A stretch of DNA of 64,000 nt from Bernardetiaceae bacterium (GTDB lineage Bacteria > Bacteroidota > Bacteroidia > Cytophagales > Thermoflexibacteraceae), in assembly GCA_025056255.1 (NCBI GenBank), contig JANWVT010000015.1, positions 20,756 to 84,755 on the forward strand, written 5' to 3'. The position numbers and the translations under genes were made by a program. The notes under the pieces were generated by a model. It was given only the letters and a program-made list of their open reading frames with translations, was not told the origin of the DNA and searched no databases. Below, in pieces: positions 38,315 through 47,284 of the stretch. Each line of letters opens with the position of its first letter. Position 1 is the first letter of the stretch.

Positions 38315-38977
38315 TTAAATAAAACACCTAAGCCGGAACTCGTCGAAATAGCGGTTGAATTCATCCTGAGCATCAGCAGGATTGGCAATGTCTTTGAAAG
38401 TGGAAACACCTCGTTTGTAGCGCACCAAGTTGGAAAGTGTAGAATAAAAAATTTCCAGCCCGCCAATACCAGCCAGTTTGGAAAGATGTTTGTACTCAAT
38501 ACTTTGGTCTTGCTTGTTAATAACACCAAATACTTCCAAAGGCTTCAAAGGGCGCTCTTTCTTCAACTCAGGCAATTGCTCTAAGAAAGCAGTAGTAGCA
38601 TTGATGTCTAATTGACTGGCTACAATAGGTACAATCAGAATGTCGGATGCCATAATGCTGTAATAAATAGTAGGGTCGGTAATTCTTCCCGGTGGCAAGT
38701 CCATAAAAATTAAATCATATTTTCGCTTAGCAAGCGTCAGTACTTTATCAAAATAATCTTGTGGGTTGGCTTGTTGCCAGTTGATTGCAAACACATCGAA
38801 AGACTTGGGGTTATTTTCTTGTAAAAAGATTTGTTTAATAGATAGTTGAGGGTCTGAGTCTATCACAAGTAGCTTTTTATCGGTGCGGTTATGGATAGCA
38901 GCAGCAGTGAGCATCAATAAGGTTGTTTTGCCCGACCCGCCCTTTAAGGTTACAAACGAAATCACTTTGGTACTCAT
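38315..38977 (-). CDS. ParA/MinD-family ATPase, orphan
   Basis: This 220-aa P-loop ATPase has the deviant Walker A TLKGGSGKTTL, the switch I region DSDPQLSIKQIF, and Walker B DLIFMDLPPGRITD. ParA proteins position plasmids, chromosomes or large complexes. The start at MSTKVISFVTLK is chosen; the track's 52 extra residues are unlike the family. There is no ParB, no parS-like repeat cluster and no replication gene nearby, so it is not a canonical chromosome-partition system. It is followed by the TPR gene and is divergent from the transglutaminase gene. Confidence 0.86.
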   Translation of the reverse strand: MSTKVISFVTLKGGSGKTTLLMLTAAAIHNRTDKKLLVIDSDPQLSIKQIFLQENNPKSFDVFAINWQQANPQDYFDKVLTLAKRKYDLIFMDLPPGRITDPTIYYSIMASDILIVPIVASQLDINATTAFLEQLPELKKERPLKPLEVFGVINKQDQSIEYKHLSKLAGIGGLEIFYSTLSNLVRYKRGVSTFKDIANPADAQDEFNRYFDEFRLRCFI

Positions 38978-39080
38978 GCCATTAGTGGATATTTCTGCTT
39001 GGGTTGATTTGTGTGCAAGGTTACTAAAAAGATTTGATGCTACATATGTAAACAAAGTTGCGCATAAAATGCTTGGTTGT

Positions 39081-40469
39081 ATGAAAAGGAGCAAATATTT
39101 TTTACTTGCAACAGCAGCTTGCCTGTGGAGCATAGCCTCTGCTCAAACACACGATTGGCAGCAATGGTGCCACTCTATCAAACAGCAATTTCCCGATGAA
39201 CAAAAACGAGCATATGCCATTTATCACTGGATTACGCGCAATATTCGCTACGACTGGGAGGCGTTTTATGCTGCACAACCTACTGACCAAAGCCCGACAG
39301 CGGTTTTACAAAGTGGCAAAGCCCTTTGCGAAGGATTTGCTACTTTGTTCCACTCATTTGCCAGTCAAGCTGGGCTACGCTGTCACAAAGTTATAGGCAT
39401 ATCCAAAGGTGTGCATTATCAGCCAGGTAGCCCACTCAACATTCCTGACCATGTGTGGAATGTGGTGCACATACATGGTAAATGGCAGTTAGTAGATGTC
39501 ACTTGGGGTGCGGGCGATGGCATTCATCAGCAACCCAACGACACCTATTTTATGATAGCCCCCGAAATGCTCATCTTTACTCACTTTCCCGAAGAAGAGC
39601 GCTGGCAACTTTTGGAAAAGCCCCTCACGCTGTATCAATTTGAACGCAAGCCTATTACATATCCACTTTTTACCGAGTTACGACCCGAGTTGCTCTACAA
39701 TGCTCGCGAGCTCATTATTCCAACCTCTTGCGATAGCGTAGAGCTACGCCTGAGAACTTCCCCAGAAGCAATCTTAATAGCAGCACTCACCGATGCACAT
39801 CAACAAAAACGCATTATCAAGGAAGGTATTGGCAACAGACTGGGCATAGTGAACATACGCATTAATGGCTTACAACGCGGACAAAGCTATCGGTTAGATA
39901 TATTCGCTGCTGCCGACAGTCGTAGCCGTGAACTACGCCAACTACTTACTTATTTCATTGCCTACGACAGCAAAATGAAATACACAACGCAGCCCAACAG
40001 CCACTTACGACCTGATAGCCTAACCCAAATGCCTACCGGATTTGTAATGAACTACATCATGCTACAACAACAGAAAGATTATGTAGGCGCCTTGGATTTG
40101 CTCTACGAATACATGCCTCGCTACAGCAAGAATGTATGGCTACAAACCTCTATTGGAGAAAACTTGGAAAAAATTGGACGTATAGAAGAAGCAGAACGCG
40201 CCTACTTGCAGGCAATTCAGCTGCAACACAATAACTACCGTGCCAACTATGCACTGGGCACGTTGTACTATAACCGCGCTTTTCAGGTAAAAGAATCTTT
40301 CAGTAGCATGAAGCCTGAAGCACAACAAGCCAACGCCGACCAAATGATGCACCAGATTCGCCAGTGGCTCACTAAGGCAAAACCCTACCTTCAAACTGCC
40401 TACCAACAGCGCCCCGACAACGAAAAACTCGCACAGGTAATTAAACAAATTCAGCAAATTTTGAAATAA
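39081..40469 (+). CDS. Exported transglutaminase-fold protein with C-terminal TPR
   Basis: The 462 residues begin with a signal peptide (MKRSKYFLLATAACLWSIASAQ). The transglutaminase-like domain (about 35-150) carries the catalytic Cys in SGKALCEGFATLF, His in HVWNVVHI and Asp in LVDVTWGAGDG. This triad belongs to the bacterial transglutaminase/protease family, many of which are peptidases or amidases. A beta-rich middle (about 180-300) follows, then a TPR pair (IGENLEKIGRIEEAERAYLQAI and NYALGTLYYN). The chosen start leaves 103 nt to the divergent ParA-like gene, so promoters for both lie there. Confidence 0.85.
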   Translation: MKRSKYFLLATAACLWSIASAQTHDWQQWCHSIKQQFPDEQKRAYAIYHWITRNIRYDWEAFYAAQPTDQSPTAVLQSGKALCEGFATLFHSFASQAGLRCHKVIGISKGVHYQPGSPLNIPDHVWNVVHIHGKWQLVDVTWGAGDGIHQQPNDTYFMIAPEMLIFTHFPEEERWQLLEKPLTLYQFERKPITYPLFTELRPELLYNARELIIPTSCDSVELRLRTSPEAILIAALTDAHQQKRIIKEGIGNRLGIVNIRINGLQRGQSYRLDIFAAADSRSRELRQLLTYFIAYDSKMKYTTQPNSHLRPDSLTQMPTGFVMNYIMLQQQKDYVGALDLLYEYMPRYSKNVWLQTSIGENLEKIGRIEEAERAYLQAIQLQHNNYRANYALGTLYYNRAFQVKESFSSMKPEAQQANADQMMHQIRQWLTKAKPYLQTAYQQRPDNEKLAQVIKQIQQILK

Positions 40470-40707
40470 AAAACACTATCACACGCATCTAAGGTTCGAT
40501 AGACGAATTGTTTGCCCAAAAGACAACAAGCCTGCCAGCCTCCATATGCATGCATAGTGCATATCTAAGTCGTTGCTTGCGAGCACGATAAACTCAGTAG
40601 GGTTCGGAAAGACAGAAAAATGCCTATTGCGTTTGCTAAACACAAGTTAGCAGAAGAAGAACTTTTATTGTTAGATTTGAAGCCAACATAAGGAAACTAC
40701 TTGCTGC

Positions 40708-41433
40708 ATGAACAGTGTTATTGTTACTGGCTCCTCGGGAAGAATTGGCTCAGAAATCTGCCGTTTGTTTAAACAAGAAGGTTTTTTTACGATTGGCTTA
40801 GACCGTCAGCCCAAACAAAATACTGATATTCATATTCAAACCGACCTCAACCGATTCTGTACCGACCCAAACTACAGAAAAACATTGATACTACAACTAA
40901 GCAGCGTTATCAGCAAATACCCGCTCAAGTGCTTAGTAAACAATGCTGCTGAGCAATTGCTCAATAAAACTGATGACATTACCCCAGAACAATGGCAAAC
41001 TACCCTAAACGTTAACCTAACTGCTCCTTTTTTACTCATTCAACTCTGCCTGCCTTACTTAGAGGCTACTAAGGGCTCCGTTGTCAACGTAGCAAGTATT
41101 CACCAACAGCTTACTAAGCCTCGATTTGTAGCTTATGCCACCAGTAAGTCGGCTTTAGTAGGGCTCACCAAAGCCTTAGCCGTAGATTTGGCAGGTAGAA
41201 TCCGAGTGAACGCCATCAGCCCTGCTGCCATAGAAACGCCTATGTTGCGAGCAGGCTTTCCCAACCCCGACGACTACCGCAAACTCAACGAAATACATCC
41301 AGTAGGGCGCATTGGGCAACCTGAGGAAGTAGCCGAAGTAGCCATATTTCTGGCTTCCGACAAAGCAGGATTTATCAACGGTGCCAATATCCAAATTGAT
41401 GGCGGTATTAGTGGTGTTTTAAAAGATTTATAA
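40708..41433 (+). CDS. Short-chain dehydrogenase/reductase (SDR)
   Basis: This 241-aa NAD(P)-dependent enzyme has the classical SDR order: nucleotide-binding TGSSGRIGSEICRLF, NNAAEQLL in the NNAG position, the Ser of VNVASIHQQ, the YATSK catalytic motif (Tyr, Lys), and the C-terminal FINGANIQIDGG. The acidic LDRQ after strand 2 favours NAD over NADP. The substrate is unknown. It starts a two-gene unit with the STAS-like gene 24 nt downstream. Confidence 0.93.
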   Translation: MNSVIVTGSSGRIGSEICRLFKQEGFFTIGLDRQPKQNTDIHIQTDLNRFCTDPNYRKTLILQLSSVISKYPLKCLVNNAAEQLLNKTDDITPEQWQTTLNVNLTAPFLLIQLCLPYLEATKGSVVNVASIHQQLTKPRFVAYATSKSALVGLTKALAVDLAGRIRVNAISPAAIETPMLRAGFPNPDDYRKLNEIHPVGRIGQPEEVAEVAIFLASDKAGFINGANIQIDGGISGVLKDL

Positions 41434-41457
41434 TTTTCTGTTCAAAGCAATACTCTG

Positions 41458-41874
41458 ATGATGAAACAAATAGATGCATATCCGCATACAGTTGTTTGGT
41501 ATGACGATGCGCAGCGATTTATGAAATGCGAACGATTTTGTAAAGCAGAGGAGTTCATTTGGGATGCCGACTACAAAGACCAAATGATGCGCTTAGTTGC
41601 ATTAGTCCAAGAAAAACAACCCTTGTATATTTTAATGGATTTGCGCCAATTTTTTTATCCGGTCAATCCTGAGCAGCAGCAGTGGATCAATGAAAAAGTA
41701 ATACCTCCTATTTTAGCTACGGGGGTTTTAAAGGGCGCCTTTGTACTGCCAACAGACATAATAGCAGCACTTTCTATAGAGCAAATTTATGATACCGAAG
41801 CGGCTGCCTCGCTACCAGTGCGCATGTTTACCAACTACCAAAAGGCACTTGATTGGTTAGGTGTTCAAGAGTAG
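41458..41874 (+). CDS. STAS/SpoIIAA-like domain protein
   Basis: The 138-aa cytoplasmic protein consists of a single small alpha/beta domain. It resembles SpoIIAA/STAS-like folds by its alternation of beta strands (YILMDLRQFFYPV, GAFVLPTD) and helices (PEQQQWINEKVIPPI), and by the position of Asp in LMDLRQF. I cannot see a conserved serine of the anti-anti-sigma type. The start could also be ATG 41461. Function unknown; proximity suggests co-expression with the SDR. Confidence 0.5.
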   Translation: MMKQIDAYPHTVVWYDDAQRFMKCERFCKAEEFIWDADYKDQMMRLVALVQEKQPLYILMDLRQFFYPVNPEQQQWINEKVIPPILATGVLKGAFVLPTDIIAALSIEQIYDTEAAASLPVRMFTNYQKALDWLGVQE

Positions 41875-41969
41875 CACAATGTAGTTTTTTGAAAGAAAAT
41901 GTAAATCTTACCAAAAAACATTAGTTTTGCCTCATCATATCACCTTCTACATATATTTACTTTACTTGC

Positions 41970-43343
41970 TTATTTAGCCGGAATGCCTTCAGCTTTTCGG
42001 CTATTGTTTTTGCTTGCACTCTGTTGAGAGCAGACCAAAGAAGGCGCTGTTGCAGATAACTTATGATAACCAAAGGCTATTTCCATTTTCTCCCGTTCAA
42101 ACTCCCGCTCATTATTAGCAAGCCATACCGTAGCAACCCCGTTGCCAATAAAATTGGTAATAGCACGCGCTTCCGACATAAACCTATCTACTCCCAACAG
42201 TAGTGCCAATCCTTCTATTGGAATTACTTTGATAGCAGTCAGGGTGGAAGCAAGCACAATAAAACCACTACCCGTAACCCCTGCTGCACCCTTAGAAGTA
42301 ACCATTAAAATGCCAATTACTGTTAAAATTTGCATCAAATCTAAATGTACATTGTACACTTGTGCAAGGAAAATAGTTGCCATGGACAAATAAATTGTCG
42401 TTCCATCTAAATTAAACGAGTAGCCAGCAGGTACTACTAGCCCTACTACCGACTTGGAGCAACCCATTTTTTCCAATTTTTCCATTAGCGAGGGCAGAGC
42501 TGCTTCGGAAGAAGAAGTCCCTAACACAATAAGCAATTCATCGCGGATATATTTCAAAAAATCCCACAGGCTTACGCGATAGGTGCGCATGATGTACCAA
42601 AGCACAACAAAAATGAACAGTGCCATAGTAGTGTACACTGTAATCATTAGCTTGGCTAGTGGCAAGAGTGTTTTGATGCCGTATTTGCCAATGGTAAAAG
42701 CCATACCGCCAAATGCGCCTATTGGCGCCAGTAGCATCACCTTATGCAACGCCCAAAATATTGCTTTGGAGATAGGGTTGAGCAATTCAATAATCTGCTG
42801 TCTGCCGGCATAGTTGCTCATGAGTGTACCAAAAAGAATAGCAACGACTAGTACCTGCAGCGTAGAATTATCCATAAAAAACTGCCACCAACTAAACTCA
42901 GCCGAAGCCTGTGCATATTTAGAAACATCCCCACCTTTCACTTGGTTAGTAACAACACCCTCACCAGGACGTATCAGGTTGGCTACCACAATTCCAATAA
43001 TGAGCGCCACTGTGGTAACTACCTCAAAATAAAGCAGGGCTTTTGCTCCCACCTTGCCTACTTTCTTTAAATTGCCCATGCTAATAATACCCAGTGTAAT
43101 GGTCAGAAAGATGATAGGGTTGATAAATAATTTGACAATGCTAATAAAAGTTTTACCGAGAAATTCACTCAGAGTAGCACCTATTTCAAACTCTTGACCT
43201 AAGAAACGGGTTTTGAAAGGTGCTTCCATTATTTTGGCTAATGCCAATTCAGGATAGAAATGCCCCAGCAGCACCCCGAAAGTAATGGCAGTTAGTACCC
43301 AAAAAGTCAGATTGGAAAATACTCTTTTCATAAATTTATCCAT
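41970..43343 (-). CDS. Dicarboxylate/amino acid:cation symporter (DAACS family)
   Basis: This Na- or H-coupled transporter takes up C4-dicarboxylates or glutamate/aspartate. The 457-aa protein has about eight helices and the two re-entrant hairpins: GTSSSEAALPSLMEKL (serine-rich HP1), GYSFNLDGTTIYL (NMDGT-type motif) and GAAGVTGSGFIVLA (HP2). The start at ATG 43343 overlaps the upstream AEC-transporter stop by 8 nt; ATG 43331 is an alternative. The two transporters are therefore coupled, which hints at a shared organic-acid substrate range. Confidence 0.92.
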   Translation of the reverse strand: MDKFMKRVFSNLTFWVLTAITFGVLLGHFYPELALAKIMEAPFKTRFLGQEFEIGATLSEFLGKTFISIVKLFINPIIFLTITLGIISMGNLKKVGKVGAKALLYFEVVTTVALIIGIVVANLIRPGEGVVTNQVKGGDVSKYAQASAEFSWWQFFMDNSTLQVLVVAILFGTLMSNYAGRQQIIELLNPISKAIFWALHKVMLLAPIGAFGGMAFTIGKYGIKTLLPLAKLMITVYTTMALFIFVVLWYIMRTYRVSLWDFLKYIRDELLIVLGTSSSEAALPSLMEKLEKMGCSKSVVGLVVPAGYSFNLDGTTIYLSMATIFLAQVYNVHLDLMQILTVIGILMVTSKGAAGVTGSGFIVLASTLTAIKVIPIEGLALLLGVDRFMSEARAITNFIGNGVATVWLANNEREFEREKMEIAFGYHKLSATAPSLVCSQQSASKNNSRKAEGIPAK

Positions 43344-44253
43344 TAAACCATTGTAACAGGTAGTAAACAGGTAAGCAAGTAAATAAAGAAAGTGGCAAGC
43401 CAATGCCTACCATAGCTGATGCTAACTGAGGATGAAGTCCGTATTGTATAGCAATAATGGCAGCGGTATTCATAGGTCCTAAGGCTGCCCCAATAACGCA
43501 TATTTCTGCTACAATGCCTGTTTGTCCAGCTATTGGAAAAATGGCTAACCAAACCAGCAGTGGTGCTATCAACAACTTAAAGCATAGCCCAGTGCAAAGT
43601 TGTTTCCATAAATCGCGCTTTTCGATGAAATCTATTTGTAAACCCACCGAAAATAGCGCCAAGAAACTGAAAGGGGCAGCAATTTTTTGAAGGGCTTCTT
43701 TCACAAATACAGGAAAAGAAAGGTGCAGAAAGTTCATAGCAAGGGCAATCATGAATGCTATAAATACAGGAAAGCCCAACACATTGGCTAAAATAGTTTT
43801 CAGCGAAGGCTTAGCAGCGGCATAATAAGATGCTGTGATAACACCTAAGGTAGCGCAAACCATGAATGAGCCTGCTTGACTCATCAAAATACCAATGCGC
43901 AAGCCCTCTGTTCCGTAGAAAAGCTCGAAAATGGGAAAGCCTAAAAACGATACGCTCGGCACTCCTGCTGTCATAATCAACACGGCTTCGCTATGGCTAC
44001 TGAAACTATTCACTTTGCTTACTAGTTTGAAAAAGACAAAGCCTATTATGTACAAACACCAAGGCATGAGCACAGGCATTAGCATTTGGCTGTTTAGGCG
44101 CACTTCGGAGGCGTATACTAATGTAGCAGCCGGCAAGCACACGTAAAGCAGCAGTTGGTTGATAACCATATGCGCGTTGCCTTGTAAGAGGCTGCCTCTT
44201 TTGAAAGCAGCCCCTAAACTTAGGCATACTAGTAGGAAAAGGAGGTTTGTCAT
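43336..44253 (-). CDS. AEC family transporter (auxin efflux carrier type)
   Basis: This 305-aa membrane carrier has ten hydrophobic segments in two symmetric halves. The N-terminal LLLVCLSLGAAFKRGSLLQGNAHMVINQLLLYVCLPA and the SFLGFPIFELFYG stretch match the malonate/malate-exporter-like AEC group. Substrates of bacterial members include malate, malonate and lactate. It precedes the DAACS symporter in the same unit; uptake and efflux of a dicarboxylate would be consistent. The 5' end is 31 nt from the TonB receptor stop on the same strand, with no terminator seen between. Confidence 0.88.
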   Translation of the reverse strand: MTNLLFLLVCLSLGAAFKRGSLLQGNAHMVINQLLLYVCLPAATLVYASEVRLNSQMLMPVLMPWCLYIIGFVFFKLVSKVNSFSSHSEAVLIMTAGVPSVSFLGFPIFELFYGTEGLRIGILMSQAGSFMVCATLGVITASYYAAAKPSLKTILANVLGFPVFIAFMIALAMNFLHLSFPVFVKEALQKIAAPFSFLALFSVGLQIDFIEKRDLWKQLCTGLCFKLLIAPLLVWLAIFPIAGQTGIVAEICVIGAALGPMNTAAIIAIQYGLHPQLASAMVGIGLPLSLFTCLPVYYLLQWFNG

Positions 44254-44284
44254 GCGTGTAATAATTTTAGCAGCAGCTTAGCTA

Positions 44285-47248
44285 CTAAAAATTGAACAAG
44301 GCATTGATGTAGTAAAACGCTCCGTTAAACCCAAACTGGTTTGCATTTCGCGTAAAAGGCGTTTGTCCGTTGAAATACGATGCGTAGTTGGTAAATACGC
44401 GGTCTGGATAGACATCAAAAATGTTGTTGCCCCCTACTGAAACAGTAAGTTTATTTGTAAAGTTATAGCTCAGCACTACGTCGGTAAGGGTTTTTCCGCT
44501 GAAAGTTTGGCTGCGATGTGGCAGGTTAGCAGGCTTTTCCCATGCTGTAACCGGTCCGAAGTAGTTGAATCGCACAGTTGCATTGAGTTTGTGCCACTGA
44601 TACCCTAACGATACAAGTACTTTTTCACGCGGCTGACTGGTTTCTATTAGTGAAATACTAATGGTATCTAACAATACCACAGGGCGAGGGGAGCCTTCTT
44701 GTAACTGTGCAGGAGTGGGTTTAATACGGCTTACTTGTGTACGGTTCAAAGTAAGCGCTACACTGGCATTAAAACTCTTCCGTTCGTTGAAAGCGTGTTT
44801 GTAGGTAGTTACCAAATCGATGCCTTGTGTACGCGTATCAATCTGGTTGGTAAAGAAAGCTACTTCCTGAAAGCCGGGAAATAAATTGCGCAAGGCAGGG
44901 ATGTTATTTACTACGAGATTTTCGGTTACGATAATTCTGTCCTGAATGTCAATCTGATAGGCATCTAAGGTAACCAGTAGTTTATCTTTGATGTTAGTAG
45001 TTACACCTAAGTTGTAATTCCAAGAGGTCTCGGCTTTGGGTTCGCTAATGCCTAACTGCCGCAAGCGGGGCTCATCGCTGCGGAGTTGTTTGGTTTGGCG
45101 AATTTCGCCAGCTTGCACGGTGGAAGTAGTTACGCTGTTAAAAATTTGCTGCAAGGAAGGAGCGCGAAAGCCGCGGTTGATAGAGCCGCGTACTGAAAAA
45201 CTTTCGGTGAGTTTATAGCGGGTAGCTATTTTTCCAGAAAGGTTGCTGCCAAAGTCGCTGTAGTTTTCGTAGCGCAGTGCACCTGCCAGCAAGAATCGGT
45301 CGGTAATATCCGATTCTACGTCAACATAAATACCAATGTTAGAGCGGGTGGTGTTGGTCTCGTCTTCAGGGGCAATGCCGGGGCGTCCGCTGGAGCCGGG
45401 CAGTTTGCCGCGTGTACGTGCCAAAGGTCCTACTTTGTAGGAGTTCTCATCGCCGCGCACCAATTGGAAGCGGTCAATCCGAAACTGGCTGCCCATGGCT
45501 ATGTTGAAAGTTTTCGTTCCCAACAATCCAACGAAGTTTTTGGAAAGGTTTACCTCAGTAGTACTTTGCCCAAAGGCACTTTTACCCACATAAAAATCGC
45601 GCGGCGAGTCTGCACCCATAGAGGGGTTCGCTGTATTCTTGGCTTCTAAATCTAAGGAGTTGTATCCGTAGCCCGTGCTAAAATCGAAGTTCCATTCGCC
45701 AAATACTTGCCTGCGAATACCTACTACCCCAGAGTAGTCTAAGGTTTTACCGGGCAAAATGGGAGTATAGCCATCGGGCCAAATATCTGTGTTGGAATTG
45801 GCATTGGTTGGAATGGCATTGCGGAAAAAGCCGAACGCTTTGATTTGTTTGAGTGAATAGCCACCGAAAGCATATACCGACCACTTGTTGTTAATAGGAT
45901 AGCCAAAGTTGGCAAAGCCTTGGTAAGCAGTAGTTTGGTTGCTGCCGTACTCTGAAACGCGAAACTCACCTTCTACTGGCCACACGCCACGTGCGGCACG
46001 AGTGGCACGCTCTATCTCGCGGTTGGTAGAGTAAATATTGCCATTGAAAGGATCGGAGCGGTCAGTGCCATCTGCATGTTGGTAGTGCAAGGTTAGGTTC
46101 AGGTAGCTTTTGTCTTTGCCCAATCGGAAGCCATAATTTACGCCTGCTGTGTAGGTAGCACCGTCGCCTTTGGTAGTAATACCAAACTGCGACATAATCT
46201 TGCCCTTGTTAACGCTTCTATTTAGCCCCACGTTAACAATACCTGCAATAGCATCTGAACCATACTGAGCAGCTGCTCCATCGCGCAAAATTTCAATTCG
46301 GTCTAATGCCAATGCCGGAATGGTATTCATGTCGGTAACTACAGTGCCCTTTCCTACAGTAATGTTGAGATTAAGTGCCGAAAACTGATGGCGGCGTTTG
46401 CCTTCTATCAACACCAACACTTGGTCAGGGGAAAGTCCGCGCAATGTAGCAGGGTCAGCATAGTTAGCTACGCCATTGATACCATACTTGGCAGAGTTGA
46501 ACGAGGGAGAAGTAAATTGCAACATCTGCCCTACTTCTATCTGTCCAGTATTTTGCAAGTCTTTGAAATTCAACACATCAATAGGTGCAGGACGCTCTAC
46601 ATCGGTGCGTGCAATGTTAGAACGCGAACCCACAATAGCTATCTCACTCAATTGCAATGAAGCATCTTCCAATACAACAGAAAGGTTGGTGTCTTCTCCA
46701 ATAACTACTTCCTGCGTTTTGTAACCAATGAAAGAAAATACTAGTGTTTGTCCTTTGTCGGCATTGATAGTAAAGTTGCCTTCAGTATCGGTAGTAGTGC
46801 CTTTGCTGGTGCCTTTGATAACAATAGACACGCCCGGCATTCCCTCGCCTGCTGAGTTAGTTACCTTTCCCTTGATGGGATTATCTAATAACTCTGGAAC
46901 AAAATCTAAGTTTATCAAAGGAGGACTGAGAATAATTTGATTGCCCTTAGCTGTATAGGAGATACCCATGGGCAACAAAAGCTTGTTCAACACCTCCGAC
47001 AGCCGCTCATTTTTGGCTTCTAAGCTGATTTTGCGTTCAGCTTGAATGACTTTGGGGCTGTAAATAAAGCGCACATCGGCTAGCTTTTCTATCTGCAACA
47101 GTGCAGTTTTTATCTCTGCATTTTGCAGACTTAGAGAGACATTTTTTTCCAGCAAATCAATTCCACCAGCTAAAGCGGGAACTTGCCACAGCAGCATGAC
47201 TAACCATGCAAGCATCAGAGAAGAAGTAGTAGTCGTTTTCATATTCAT
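44285..47248 (-). CDS. TonB-dependent receptor with STN and carboxypeptidase-regulatory N-terminal domains
   Basis: This 987-aa outer-membrane receptor imports iron complexes or another large nutrient. After a signal peptide (about 1-28) comes an STN/secretin-like domain (NAEIKTALLQIEKLADVRFIYS, about 40-105) that normally contacts a FecR antisigma. A carboxypeptidase-regulatory beta domain follows (about 125-205, GKVTNSAGEGMPGVSIVIKGTSKGT). The plug is at about 215-345 (VLVLIEGKRRHQF, VEILRDGAAAQYGSDAIAGIVNV; the ORF has DRIEILRDGAA), and then the 22-strand barrel ends in FYYINALFNF. It is 36 nt downstream of the FecR gene. An iron/siderophore role is a guess from domain order. Confidence 0.92.
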   Translation of the reverse strand: MNMKTTTTSSLMLAWLVMLLWQVPALAGGIDLLEKNVSLSLQNAEIKTALLQIEKLADVRFIYSPKVIQAERKISLEAKNERLSEVLNKLLLPMGISYTAKGNQIILSPPLINLDFVPELLDNPIKGKVTNSAGEGMPGVSIVIKGTSKGTTTDTEGNFTINADKGQTLVFSFIGYKTQEVVIGEDTNLSVVLEDASLQLSEIAIVGSRSNIARTDVERPAPIDVLNFKDLQNTGQIEVGQMLQFTSPSFNSAKYGINGVANYADPATLRGLSPDQVLVLIEGKRRHQFSALNLNITVGKGTVVTDMNTIPALALDRIEILRDGAAAQYGSDAIAGIVNVGLNRSVNKGKIMSQFGITTKGDGATYTAGVNYGFRLGKDKSYLNLTLHYQHADGTDRSDPFNGNIYSTNREIERATRAARGVWPVEGEFRVSEYGSNQTTAYQGFANFGYPINNKWSVYAFGGYSLKQIKAFGFFRNAIPTNANSNTDIWPDGYTPILPGKTLDYSGVVGIRRQVFGEWNFDFSTGYGYNSLDLEAKNTANPSMGADSPRDFYVGKSAFGQSTTEVNLSKNFVGLLGTKTFNIAMGSQFRIDRFQLVRGDENSYKVGPLARTRGKLPGSSGRPGIAPEDETNTTRSNIGIYVDVESDITDRFLLAGALRYENYSDFGSNLSGKIATRYKLTESFSVRGSINRGFRAPSLQQIFNSVTTSTVQAGEIRQTKQLRSDEPRLRQLGISEPKAETSWNYNLGVTTNIKDKLLVTLDAYQIDIQDRIIVTENLVVNNIPALRNLFPGFQEVAFFTNQIDTRTQGIDLVTTYKHAFNERKSFNASVALTLNRTQVSRIKPTPAQLQEGSPRPVVLLDTISISLIETSQPREKVLVSLGYQWHKLNATVRFNYFGPVTAWEKPANLPHRSQTFSGKTLTDVVLSYNFTNKLTVSVGGNNIFDVYPDRVFTNYASYFNGQTPFTRNANQFGFNGAFYYINALFNF

Positions 47249-47284
47249 ATTACAGATTTAGGTTGAAAAATGCAAATTCAAGAA

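Noticed and set aside
38315-38977. Plasmid or chromosome partition locus
   Set aside because: No ParB, parS-like repeats or replication initiator in the surroundings.
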